The notes below the pieces were generated by a model. The model saw nothing but the letters and a program-made list of their open reading frames with translations. It did no database searches and was not told where the DNA came from. A stretch of DNA of 20,661 bases from NCBI GenBank assembly GCA_002482865.1, contig DLGU01000121.1, positions 1 to 20,661 on the forward strand, given 5' to 3'. Of this stretch, positions 1 through 8,246 are shown one piece after another (the first letter of the stretch is position 1; every line of letters begins with the position of its first letter). Origin of the DNA: Porphyrobacter sp. UBA7686. GTDB lineage: Bacteria > Pseudomonadota > Alphaproteobacteria > Sphingomonadales > Sphingomonadaceae. A program made the position numbers and the translations under genes.

Positions 1-3000
1 CCGGCTGTTGGTCATGTGGGTCTGCACCACGCTGCAGCCGTGAAAGCCCGGGCCGGCGCCCGAGCCACCGGCGATGGTCTCGTAGTATTGGTGGCTGGCA
101 TCGCCGAAGGTGAAGTTGTTCATCGTGCAGGGGCTGGCCGCCAGCACACCCAGGGCGCCGTACAGCGCATTGGTGACGCAGGACGAGGTCTCGACATTGC
201 CGGCCACCACCGCCGCGCCGGGCCGGGGGTTCAGCATCGACCCTTCCGGCACGATCAGCGTCACCGGCCGCAGGCAGCCGTCGTTCATCGGGATCGCATC
301 GTCGATCAGCGTGCGCAGCACATAGAGCGCGGCGGCGCGGGTGATGGCGCGGGGGGCGTTGAAATTGTCAGGCAGTTGACCGCTCGTCCCGGTGAAGTCG
401 AACACCGCGGAGCGGGCCGCGCGGTCGATTTCTATGGCGACTTGCACCCTCGCGCCATTGTCCATCTCGTAGGCGAACGCGCCGTCCTCCAACCCGCCCA
501 GCAAGCGGCGCACGCTTTCCTCGGCATTGGCGAGGACGTGGTTCATATAGGCGGCGAGCACATCGGCCCCATGCTCGCGCGCAGCACCCGCCAGCAATTC
601 TGCCCCGCGCGTGCAAGCCGCCAGCTGTGCGCGCAGGTCGGAGAGGTTGCGATCCGGGTTGCGTGCGGGATATTCCGCTGCGGCCAGAATGCGGCGCAGC
701 GCGGCCTCCTGAAAGCGGCCCGCGTCCACCATCAGCAGGTTGTCGATCAGCACGCCCTCTTCGGCAATGGTGCGGCTTTCGGGCGGCATGGAACCGGGCG
801 CGATTCCGCCGATATCGGCGTGGTGTCCGCGTGCGGCGACGAAGGCGTCAGGCTCCGCCCCGTCCTCACCGTAAAACACCGGCACGATCACCGTGATATC
901 GGGCAAGTGGGTGCCGCCGCGATAGGGATCGTTGAGCACATAGGCGTCCCCGCGCCGGAACCCGCGACCATCCCGCGCTGCGCCCCGCGCTTCGATAACC
1001 CGCGCGATGGAGTCGCCCATGCTGCCAAGGTGCACCGGGATATGCGGCGCATTGGCGATCAGCGCGCCCGATGCGTCGAACAGCGCGCAGGAAAAATCGA
1101 GCCGCTCCTTGATGTTCACCGAGGTCGCGGTGGATTGCAGCACCACGCCCATCTCCTCGGCGATCGCCATGAAGAGGTTGTTGAAGATTTCCAGCCGCAC
1201 CGGATCGACCGCAGTCCCGGCGGCGCGTTCGCGGGTGAGCGGGACGGTGCGGGTGAGGATCAGGCTACCTTCGTGGGCCAGCCTCGCCTGCCAGCCTTCC
1301 TCCACCACAGTGGTCGAGCCGGGGTCGATGATGAGATGCGGCCCGGGGACGGCCTCGCCTGCCGTCAACGCGGTGCGGGCCATGACCGGCCAGTCTCCGG
1401 GCAGTAGCGCTGCCGTTGGCGCGGTGGTTTCAGGAATGCCGGAGACAGCGGCCAGCCCGCCCGATACCCCGCGCGCCTCCACACTCAGCGCTTCGACGAT
1501 GATTGCGCCCTCAGCGTCGGAATAGCCGAAGCGCTGGCGGTGGAGCTGGCGGAAGGCGGCGTCCATCTGCGCAGGCGCCTCGCAAGGGATCGCAAGCAGG
1601 CTGTCGCTCCCGGCAAAACGCAGGCGCGCGCGGGGTTCCGTGATGATCGCGTCCTCGGCAATGCCTTGATCCAGCAAAGCTTGCCGCGCCTCTGCCTCAA
1701 GCGCGGCCAGCTCCGCCGCGAAACTCTCGCCCAGCGGCCGCATCAGGCTGATCTCGCGGATCGCCTTCACCGGAGCCAGGCCAATGCCATAGGCCGAGAG
1801 CATCCCGGCGAGCGGGTGGACGAGCACCGTCTCCATCCCCAGCGCGTCGGCCACGCGGCAAGCGTGCTGTCCGCCCGCCCCGCCGAAGCAGGCGAGCGCA
1901 TAGGTCGTCACATCATGCCCGCGCGCGACCGAGATCTTGCGGATCGCCCCTGCCATGTTGTGAACCGCGATGGCGAGGAAACCCTCGGCAATAGCCTCCA
2001 ACGCGGTGGGTTCGGGAAGCGCGGCGGCGACCTCCTCCAGCCGTGCGCGGGAGGCCTCGGGGTCAAGCGGTTGGTCGCCATCGGGACCGAACACCGCGGG
2101 GAAGAAGGCCGGGTCGATCCGCCCGAGGAACAGGTTGCAATCGGTCACGGTCAGCGGCCCGCCCTTGCGGTAGCAGGCCGGGCCGGGGTCAGCGCCCGCG
2201 CTCTCCGGTCCGACGCGGAAGCGCGATCCATCGAAGCGGCAGATCGAGCCGCCGCCTGCCGCGACCGTATGGATCTGCATCATCGGTGCCGCGACGCGCA
2301 CGCCTGCCACCACGCTGTCGCCGGTCAGCTCCACCTCGCCCGCGTAGTGCGCAACGTCTGTGCTGGTGCCGCCCATGTCGAAGCCGATCAGCCGTGTGTG
2401 GCCAAGCAGCGCGCATGCCGCGACCATGCCGACCACTCCGCCCGCCGGACCAGACAGGATCGCGTCTTTCCCCCGAAAGGCGCCGACTTCGGCCAGCCCC
2501 CCGTTCGATTGCATGAACCGAAGCGCCCCGGCGGAAGGCAGGCTCGCCGCAAGCGCATCGGTGTAGCGCCGCAGAACGGGCGAGAGATAGGCGTCGACCA
2601 CGGTCGTATCCCCGCGCGGGATCAGCCGGATCAGCGGCGCAACCTCGTGGCTGACGCTGACCTGGGCGAAGCCGATGTCGCGCGCGATCTGGGCCAGCCG
2701 CGCCTCGTGGTTGCGGTGCTGCCAGCCGTGCATCAGCACAATGGCCAGCGCATCGAAGCCCTCCGCGCGCAACTGCAACAACCCATCGCGCGCGGACTGT
2801 TCGTCAAGCGGGCGCAGCACCGTGCCGTCGGCGGCGACGCGCTCGTCGATCTCGATCACTCGCGCCGCGAGTTGTTCGGGCAGCACGATATGGCGCGCAA
2901 AGATGTGGGGCCGGGCCTGCGTGCCGATCCTGAGCGCGTCGGCAAAGCCGCGGGTGATCGCCAGTGCCAGCCGCTCGCCCTTACGCTCAAGCAGTGCGTT

Positions 3001-3225
3001 GGTCGCCACCGTGGTGCCGATCCGGAGCTCGGCGATCGGCGCCTCGCCGTAACGCGCCATCAGCCGCCGCACCGCCTCGCTCGCAGCGTCGGCATAGTGG
3101 CCCGGATTTTCCGACAACAGCTTCTCGATCACCAGCCGCCCATCCGGCGTGGTGGCGACGACATCGGTAAAGGTGCCGCCACGATCAACGGCAAAGCGCC
3201 ACGCTGGGGGTTGTGCCACACTCAT
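1..3225 (-). CDS. Fused HyuA-HyuB ATP-dependent hydantoinase / 5-oxoprolinase family protein (3' end missing)
   Basis: This is a partial gene: 1075 codons read open from ATG 3225 to the left edge, and fused family members are about 1200 residues, so roughly the last tenth is outside. The N-terminal half is HyuA-like: an RGGTFTDVV nucleotide-binding loop near residues 15-23, a second actin-like phosphate motif GFDMGGTSTDVA around Met284, GADPGPACY, and CFGGAGGQHAC near residue 450. From about residue 690 it is HyuB-like (DPVRLEIFNNLFMAIAEEMG, NIKERLDFSCALFD, DPYRGGTHLPDITV, RGHHADIGG). The family cleaves cyclic or linear amide bonds such as 5-oxoproline, N-methylhydantoin or caprolactam with ATP in the cytosol. 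The substrate cannot be read from sequence. It is the last visible gene of the leftward operon, 73 bases after the MFS gene. The reading frame is continuous through the A/B junction, so this is a true fusion. Confidence 0.9.
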   Translation of the reverse strand, partial: MSVAQPPAWRFAVDRGGTFTDVVATTPDGRLVIEKLLSENPGHYADAASEAVRRLMARYGEAPIAELRIGTTVATNALLERKGERLALAITRGFADALRIGTQARPHIFARHIVLPEQLAARVIEIDERVAADGTVLRPLDEQSARDGLLQLRAEGFDALAIVLMHGWQHRNHEARLAQIARDIGFAQVSVSHEVAPLIRLIPRGDTTVVDAYLSPVLRRYTDALAASLPSAGALRFMQSNGGLAEVGAFRGKDAILSGPAGGVVGMVAACALLGHTRLIGFDMGGTSTDVAHYAGEVELTGDSVVAGVRVAAPMMQIHTVAAGGGSICRFDGSRFRVGPESAGADPGPACYRKGGPLTVTDCNLFLGRIDPAFFPAVFGPDGDQPLDPEASRARLEEVAAALPEPTALEAIAEGFLAIAVHNMAGAIRKISVARGHDVTTYALACFGGAGGQHACRVADALGMETVLVHPLAGMLSAYGIGLAPVKAIREISLMRPLGESFAAELAALEAEARQALLDQGIAEDAIITEPRARLRFAGSDSLLAIPCEAPAQMDAAFRQLHRQRFGYSDAEGAIIVEALSVEARGVSGGLAAVSGIPETTAPTAALLPGDWPVMARTALTAGEAVPGPHLIIDPGSTTVVEEGWQARLAHEGSLILTRTVPLTRERAAGTAVDPVRLEIFNNLFMAIAEEMGVVLQSTATSVNIKERLDFSCALFDASGALIANAPHIPVHLGSMGDSIARVIEARGAARDGRGFRRGDAYVLNDPYRGGTHLPDITVIVPVFYGEDGAEPDAFVAARGHHADIGGIAPGSMPPESRTIAEEGVLIDNLLMVDAGRFQEAALRRILAAAEYPARNPDRNLSDLRAQLAACTRGAELLAGAAREHGADVLAAYMNHVLANAEESVRRLLGGLEDGAFAYEMDNGARVQVAIEIDRAARSAVFDFTGTSGQLPDNFNAPRAITRAAALYVLRTLIDDAIPMNDGCLRPVTLIVPEGSMLNPRPGAAVVAGNVETSSCVTNALYGALGVLAASPCTMNNFTFGDASHQYYETIAGGSGAGPGFHGCSVVQTHMTNSR

Positions 3226-3298
3226 GCTTCGCTGTGTTGTCCAGCGCTCACGACAAAGCAACTGCGGCGAAGGATTGAACGGTGCGTCGTCAGCGCCG

Positions 3299-4528
3299 CT
3301 ATGTGACCGATCGGCCCGCCGTCTCCGGCAAGACCAGCCAGATCCACGCCGCGAGCAGAAAGCTGACCGAGGCCAACGCCATGACCGGGCCAAGCCCGAA
3401 CGCCTCGGCCAGCGGGGCGGTGATGAGCGGCGCGGTCATGCTGATCACGCGGCCCCAATTGTAGATCGACGCGGCGGTCGAGCGCAGGTGCGGCGGGTAG
3501 AGTTCGGACAGCCACGGCCCCCAGATCGCCGAAGCGCTGAGCATCACGCCGTAGCCAAAGCCCAGTGCCTCCAGCAGGCCGAGCGGCAGCGGCACAAACA
3601 GATAGACCGGGATGATCGCGGCGGCACTGATGAATCCCGCCGCGCCAACCCGGCGGCCGAGCCGGTCGCTGATCCAGCCCCATATCAGCCCGCCCAGTGC
3701 CGCGCCGATGAACTGCCAGCCCAAAACGTCGCCGATCACGGTGTCGGGGATGCCGCGCTCGGTCTTGAGGTAGGTGCTCGCCCAGCCGGTGAAGGCTTGA
3801 TAGGCGAAGAAATTGAGGCCCGACATGGTCGCCAGCAGCAACGTCTGGCGCGCGACGCCGGGGCGGAACAGCTCGGCGATAGGGAGCTTCGATGCGGCGG
3901 TCGTGCTCGCGCCGACGGGGCCGCCGAAGGGGAGCAACTTGCGGTCGTCCGGTACCACCACAAAGGCGAACAACGCCAAGGCGACCGGCACCGCGCCCGC
4001 CCACAGCAGCACCTTCCAGTCAGCACCCGCCCGGAACGCTGCCGCCGAAAGGAAACCGAGCGCCGAGACCGCAACATTATAGGTGCCGAGCACAAAGCCA
4101 GCGATCAGCCCGCGCATACTCGCCGGAAACAGGCCCGAATAGATGCCGACCGCAATCGGATACATCGCGCCCATGAAGAAACCCATCAGCACCCGCTGCC
4201 CGACCAGCGTGACAAAATCGGCCACGATCAGCCCGGACAGCAGCATCGAGCCATAGCCGATCATGGCGATCACCAGCGCATTGCGCCGGCCGATGACGTC
4301 AGCGACCTGCCCCATGACGACCGCACCGATGATCGCGCCGATGGCTTGGACGGTGTAAAGCGATCCCGATTCCGTAAGGGTGAGGCCCAAATCCTCCTTG
4401 ATATAGGGTCGCAGGATATCGACGGTGTTCCACGACCAGGCGTAGAAGAAATAGCCGATCAGCAGGAACACCAGCGCGGCGATCCGGCGCGATTGGCTGA
4501 TATCTTCAGCGCGCTGCAGCACTGTCAT
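3299..4528 (-). CDS. MFS transporter (sugar-porter/AAHS-like)
   Basis: The gene encodes 409 residues with about twelve hydrophobic segments, the usual size for a major facilitator permease of the inner membrane. The loop 2-3 signature GQVADVIGRR lies at residues 73-82, a degenerate repeat of it (GWISDRLGRR) lies in the second half, and the C-terminus ends in LPETAGRS, as in sugar-porter and aromatic-acid:H+ symporter relatives. These features support proton-coupled import of a small, probably anionic or polyol-like solute, but the solute is not identifiable. The start codon overlaps the stop of the upstream aldolase gene in an ATGA arrangement (4525-4528), indicating translational coupling. 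It is probably the inner-membrane partner of the TonB receptor encoded at 9767. Confidence 0.9.
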   Translation of the reverse strand: MTVLQRAEDISQSRRIAALVFLLIGYFFYAWSWNTVDILRPYIKEDLGLTLTESGSLYTVQAIGAIIGAVVMGQVADVIGRRNALVIAMIGYGSMLLSGLIVADFVTLVGQRVLMGFFMGAMYPIAVGIYSGLFPASMRGLIAGFVLGTYNVAVSALGFLSAAAFRAGADWKVLLWAGAVPVALALFAFVVVPDDRKLLPFGGPVGASTTAASKLPIAELFRPGVARQTLLLATMSGLNFFAYQAFTGWASTYLKTERGIPDTVIGDVLGWQFIGAALGGLIWGWISDRLGRRVGAAGFISAAAIIPVYLFVPLPLGLLEALGFGYGVMLSASAIWGPWLSELYPPHLRSTAASIYNWGRVISMTAPLITAPLAEAFGLGPVMALASVSFLLAAWIWLVLPETAGRSVT

Positions 4529-5295
4529 TGCGCGAAGCCTGCCGCGCGGGCGAGATTCGCTGCACCCTCGCGCAGGAAGCCGTGATCCGACCCCAAGAGG
4601 AACAGGCTTGCGCCTTGGGCCTGCCAGTGCGGGACATCGACGGGCCGGGGCGTGAACATTCCGCAGGCGCGCCCGGCTGTGCGGCAGGCGGCAAGAACGC
4701 GCTCCACTGCCGCAATCACTTTGGGATCGTCGGGCGAGGTGCAGCCGAGCGCAATCGTCAGGTCGATCCGCCCGATGAACAGCGCGTCGATGCCGGGGAC
4801 GGCCGCGATGGCGTCAATTTCGTCCAGCGCTTCGAGATCCTCGATCTGGGCGATCACGACATTGGTCGCGGCGCTGGCGGAGAGGTGGTCGGGGATGGCG
4901 CGCATGCCATAGCCTGCCGCGCGGCTCGATCCGGCATAGCCGCGACGCGCCGGACCGCCGCCTGGGCCGTAGTGGACGCTGGCCGCCACCGCCTCGGCCT
5001 CTCCGGCGGAGCGGACGTGCGGCACCAGCACGCCGTCTGCGCCGCAATCGAGGGCGTTGAGGATTTCGTGCGCCGCTGATGAAGCGGGGCGCACCAGCAC
5101 CGGCATTCCCCCGGCGCGCGCGGCCATAATGCCCGCGTCGAGATCACGGCGGTCGAACGGCGCGTGTTCGGCATCGAGGCATAGGCAATCGAGGCCGGTC
5201 GACGCCAGCACCTCGACCACATGCGGGTGCGGTGTCTTGATGAAGGTGCCGAGCAGAGGCGCGCCGCTCGCCAGACGGGATTTGAAGCTGTCCAT
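4525..5295 (-). CDS. HpcH/HpaI family class II aldolase (citrate lyase family)
   Basis: The protein has 256 residues from ATG 5295, the normal length for HpcH/HpaI aldolases. An upstream in-frame ATG at 5439 would add an unrelated tail overlapping the preceding gene and was rejected. The active-site pattern of E. coli HpaI is complete: DAEHAP (Asp41, Glu43, His44), Arg69, metal-ligand pair Gln150/Glu152 (AQIED) and Asp178 in IGRIDLT. Such enzymes use a divalent metal to cleave 4-hydroxy-2-oxoacids into pyruvate (or a related oxoacid) and an aldehyde in the cytosol. Here this would be a late carbon-carbon cleavage of the pathway, but the chain length of the substrate is unknown. The gene starts four bases after the MetE-like gene stops and overlaps the MFS start by four bases. 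Confidence 0.92.
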   Translation of the reverse strand: MDSFKSRLASGAPLLGTFIKTPHPHVVEVLASTGLDCLCLDAEHAPFDRRDLDAGIMAARAGGMPVLVRPASSAAHEILNALDCGADGVLVPHVRSAGEAEAVAASVHYGPGGGPARRGYAGSSRAAGYGMRAIPDHLSASAATNVVIAQIEDLEALDEIDAIAAVPGIDALFIGRIDLTIALGCTSPDDPKVIAAVERVLAACRTAGRACGMFTPRPVDVPHWQAQGASLFLLGSDHGFLREGAANLARAAGFAQ

Positions 5296-5299
5296 CAGC

Positions 5300-6454
5300 C
5301 TAAGCCGCCACCCCGCGCCACAGGCGTTCGCTCGCCAAGGCCGCGCCTTCCGCCAGGGTCTTGAGCTTGGCCCAGACGATGCTGGGATCGACCACGCCGA
5401 AGCCCGCGAAGGTGGAGAAGCCGCAGTCAGTCCCCGCAATCACCCGCTCGCGCCCGATGATGTTCGCATAGCGTTCGATCCGTTCGGCGACAACGCGGGG
5501 GTGTTCAATGAAGTTGGTGGTGCTGTCGATCACGCCGGGGATCAGGATCTTGTCCTCGGGGATGAGGTGCGCCATTTCGGCGAAATAGGTCCAGTCGGCC
5601 TGATGGCGCGGGTTGCTGGTTTCGAACAGCAGCTCGGCGGGTTTGGCCTGCATCAGCGTCGGCAGGATCACGCCCATCTCGACGTCACAGCAATGCGGGC
5701 CTTCGTAATTGCCCCAGCACACATGCATCCGCACGCTGTTGGCGGGCACATTGCGCAAGGCGTGGTTCAAGGCCTCCACATGCCCGCCGATCAGCCGCAG
5801 ATATTCCTCGTCAGAGCGGTCCTTGTACATCATGTGGCGCCCCAGTCCCAAGTCGGGGCTGTCGAGTTGCAGCAGCAGGCCCGCCGCGACAATCGCCTCA
5901 TACTCCGGCCGCATCGCTTCGGCCAAAGCCTCAAGATAGGCGTCCTGTGTGGGATAGTGCTCATTGGGCTGGAACAGTGCGATCACGCCGGGGGAAGCGC
6001 TGTTCATGAAGCCGCCAACCGGGCGGTGCGCGGCCATCGCGGCGGCCATGTGGGCAAGGTCAGCCTCCAGCGGCTCCATGGATTTGACCGCGATCGGCCC
6101 CACGCATTTGGGGCGGCGATAGGTCGGGGTGCCGCCGCCCTTGGCCTGCCGTTCGAGGAAACTCGGGAACATCTCCAAGTCCTTCGGCGGCGTGCGCGGA
6201 CTGTCGCCATCGAAGCCGGTGATGCGGTCCTTGATGTAGGTCGCATAGCTGATCTTCGACATCTCGCCGTCGGAGACAAGGTCGATCCCCGCCGCGACCT
6301 GGCGCGCCACCACATCGTCCACCGCCGCACCGATTACCGCGTCGAACTGCGCGGGGTCGACGGCCTCGCCGCGTTCCTGCGCGAAGACGAGATCGGTGAC
6401 GTCCTTCGATCGCGGGAGCGAGCCGACGTGCGTGGTCAGGATGCGGTCGGACAT
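5300..6454 (-). CDS. Stand-alone MetE-core / epoxyalkane:CoM transferase-like zinc alkyltransferase
   Basis: The protein has 384 residues from ATG 6454 and corresponds only to the catalytic half of cobalamin-independent methionine synthase. The folate-binding N-terminal half of MetE (about 750 residues) is absent. The thiol-activating zinc site is intact: His244 and Cys246 in RMHVCWGNYEG, Glu278 in LFETSN and Cys344 in AGTDCGFSTF. Other family signatures are THVGSLPR at the N-terminus, QLDSPDLG near residue 196 and GVIDSTTNFIEHP near 307. Relatives of this size include core-MetE proteins and 2-hydroxyalkyl-CoM-forming enzymes. The visible chemistry is therefore transfer of an alkyl or methyl group to a zinc-bound thiol. 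Donor and acceptor are unknown, and the context argues for a catabolic role rather than methionine synthesis. It overlaps the hydrolase gene by 19 bases. Confidence 0.88.
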   Translation of the reverse strand: MSDRILTTHVGSLPRSKDVTDLVFAQERGEAVDPAQFDAVIGAAVDDVVARQVAAGIDLVSDGEMSKISYATYIKDRITGFDGDSPRTPPKDLEMFPSFLERQAKGGGTPTYRRPKCVGPIAVKSMEPLEADLAHMAAAMAAHRPVGGFMNSASPGVIALFQPNEHYPTQDAYLEALAEAMRPEYEAIVAAGLLLQLDSPDLGLGRHMMYKDRSDEEYLRLIGGHVEALNHALRNVPANSVRMHVCWGNYEGPHCCDVEMGVILPTLMQAKPAELLFETSNPRHQADWTYFAEMAHLIPEDKILIPGVIDSTTNFIEHPRVVAERIERYANIIGRERVIAGTDCGFSTFAGFGVVDPSIVWAKLKTLAEGAALASERLWRGVAA

Positions 6455-7206
6455 GGCGCAGTGCGTTCCTCTGTTTGGGCTGCGGTCAGCGTGGCAAGCC
6501 ACGGCTTGAGCTTGTGGGCGAGCGCCAAGGGCGCTTCGAGCGGGACCATGTGGCCTGCTGGCTCGATATGCAGTTGGGCATCGGGTATCAGCCCTTGCCA
6601 GCGGCGATGCCATGCGGGCAGACACAGCGCGTCTTCGCTACCGCCCATCAGGAAAACGGGGCAGGTGATGCGGGTGAACGCTGCGACCCGATCAGCCCGC
6701 AGCCGCAACGCCTCGCTTTGGCGGATGAAGACGTCCGGTCCCAGGGTCATCCCCATGTCGTACAGCAGCCGTAGCAAGGTCGTGTCCGTGCGGTTCGCGG
6801 GCGCGAGGTAGTTGGGCTTGAGCTCCTCGGTCAGCACCCGCTCAAGTCCGCCGCCGCGCACTTCAGCCTGCTGGACGGGACGATGTTCAGCGCGCTGGGG
6901 AAGGTCGGCGGTGGCGTTGTACCCGATCAGCCCAAGGCCCGCGATCCGCTCAGGCGCCTGCACCGCCATCTCGACCGCAACAATCGCACCCATCGAAAAG
7001 CCAATGGGGATGAGCGGACCGTCAGTCGCAGCCAGCGCGCGGGCGGCCATGGCGGCGATGGTGTCGTCCTGCGTGGTATCTGCATCCGCCGCCGCGCGCC
7101 CCGTCGCCGCTGCAAGCGCTGTGCGGATCGCTCCATCGGCCCCGTCCCACAAGCGCGCATCGCACATATTGCCGGGGATCAGCAGCGGGAGCGGGGCAGC
7201 TGTCAT
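6436..7206 (-). CDS. Alpha/beta-fold hydrolase
   Basis: The protein has 256 residues with a complete alpha/beta-hydrolase triad: nucleophile Ser71 in GFSMG, acid Asp192 in GGSEDALC and His219 in PAGHMVPLE. The oxyanion region near the start (LLIPGNMCDARLW) resembles small esterases and lactonases. No signal peptide is visible, so it should act in the cytosol. It probably hydrolyses an ester, lactone or thioester intermediate, but its substrate cannot be deduced. The start codon overlaps the end of the LacI-family gene in an ATGA junction (7203-7206), and its 3' end overlaps the MetE-like gene by 19 bases, so it is translated as part of the same operon. Confidence 0.88.
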   Translation of the reverse strand: MTAAPLPLLIPGNMCDARLWDGADGAIRTALAAATGRAAADADTTQDDTIAAMAARALAATDGPLIPIGFSMGAIVAVEMAVQAPERIAGLGLIGYNATADLPQRAEHRPVQQAEVRGGGLERVLTEELKPNYLAPANRTDTTLLRLLYDMGMTLGPDVFIRQSEALRLRADRVAAFTRITCPVFLMGGSEDALCLPAWHRRWQGLIPDAQLHIEPAGHMVPLEAPLALAHKLKPWLATLTAAQTEERTAPCPTAS

Positions 7207-8246
7207 CCCAACCGTGCCGAGCGGCCGGGCAGCAATTCTCCGCCGAACAACCGCTGTTCGGGGATCATGCCGGGTTGCTCGATCCGCTCGATGAGCATGT
7301 CGACCGCCGCCTGCGCCATGCGCCGCACCGGCTGGCGGATGGTGGTGAGCTGGTATCCGCTCCAGGTCGCCGGGCCCACGCCGTCGAAGCCGACGATCGA
7401 GATCTGGTCTGGGATCGCGAGATCATAGGTGCTGCGCGCGCAATCGATCGCGCCCATTGCCATCGCGTCATTGGTAGCAATCACCGCGTCGAGCTTCCCG
7501 CCCGCTTGCTCCATCAGCGCCCGCAGACCCTCTTCGCCCGAGCGGTAATCGAACCCGCCACGGTACAGGAACGGCTCGATCCCAGCTGCCGCCAGATGCC
7601 GCCGCGCGGATTCGAGGCGTTCCTCGCCGACATAGCTGTCTTCCGGCCCGGCGATGATGCCGAACCGCTGATGCCCGGCGGCGAGCAGTCCCTTAATGAG
7701 CTCGCGCGTTCCCGCCGCACTGTCGCAGGCGACGCTGGCGGCAGGCTCGGCCTCGCCGACGCGGTTGTAGAGGATGATGGGTATGCCGCGATCATTGAAC
7801 TGGCGGATCTGATCGTCCTTGAGCCGCGCGGCGATAATCGCCCCGTCGACCCGGTAGGGCCAGATCAGCCCCAGCATCTCGTCGATTTCAGACTCGGACG
7901 CGAGGCTGAACAGCAGGACTCGGTGCCCGACGGCGGACAGCCGCTGGGTCAGTTCGGCCAGCACTTCGGGGTAATAGAGGTTGGTGAGGTTGGAAATCAC
8001 CACCGCCACCAGATTGGTGCGCCGGGTGATCAACCCACGCGCAAAGGCATTGGGCTGGTAGCCCAACTGTTTGGCCGCGCGCATGATCTTCTCGCGGGTC
8101 TTGGGCGCGATCGAGGCGCCCTTGCGGAATGCGCGGCTGACCGCCGATTGCGATACTCCGGCCAGCTCGGCGACATCATAGGATGTCGCGCCCGAGCCGC
8201 CCGGCCCACCTCCAGGCACAGCCTCAGACAGCTTCTTCTTTGGCAT
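7203..8246 (-). CDS. LacI family transcriptional regulator (probable local repressor)
   Basis: The 347-residue protein has an N-terminal LacI helix-turn-helix ([18 protein letters not shown], about residues 23-40) and a hinge helix PNAFARGL (65-72) whose Leu72 corresponds to the residue that wedges into the central CpG of LacI-type operators. The rest is a periplasmic-binding-protein-like effector domain ending [12 protein letters not shown]...TTIRQP. A 20-residue glycine-rich leader precedes the HTH. The gene lies inside the operon, its start overlapping the end of the dehydrogenase gene by 23 bases, so it is probably autoregulated. Four matching 16-bp CG-centred palindromic sites (9574, 9706, 16326, 16486) are the likely targets; this link is inference. 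The effector is unknown, and LacI-family effectors need not be sugars. Confidence 0.93.
   Translation of the reverse strand: MPKKKLSEAVPGGGPGGSGATSYDVAELAGVSQSAVSRAFRKGASIAPKTREKIMRAAKQLGYQPNAFARGLITRRTNLVAVVISNLTNLYYPEVLAELTQRLSAVGHRVLLFSLASESEIDEMLGLIWPYRVDGAIIAARLKDDQIRQFNDRGIPIILYNRVGEAEPAASVACDSAAGTRELIKGLLAAGHQRFGIIAGPEDSYVGEERLESARRHLAAAGIEPFLYRGGFDYRSGEEGLRALMEQAGGKLDAVIATNDAMAMGAIDCARSTYDLAIPDQISIVGFDGVGPATWSGYQLTTIRQPVRRMAQAAVDMLIERIEQPGMIPEQRLFGGELLPGRSARLG

Noticed and set aside
3226..3298. Promoter or attenuator between the MFS and HyuAB genes
   Set aside because: The 73-base gap shows no convincing promoter hexamers, hairpin with T-run or operator match; it is treated as an intra-operon spacer.
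1540..3306. Long plus-strand open frame of 588 codons opposite the HyuA half
   Set aside because: The minus strand carries clear HyuA motifs in one continuous frame; the plus frame is low-information shadow sequence.
5296..5439. Earlier start for the aldolase (ATG 5439)
   Set aside because: The extra residues lie in the coding end of the MetE-like gene and do not resemble the family; ATG 5295 gives the normal N-terminus.
5057..6811. Plus-strand open frame of 584 codons opposite the aldolase and MetE-like genes
   Set aside because: It crosses several real genes on the other strand and has no recognisable motif.
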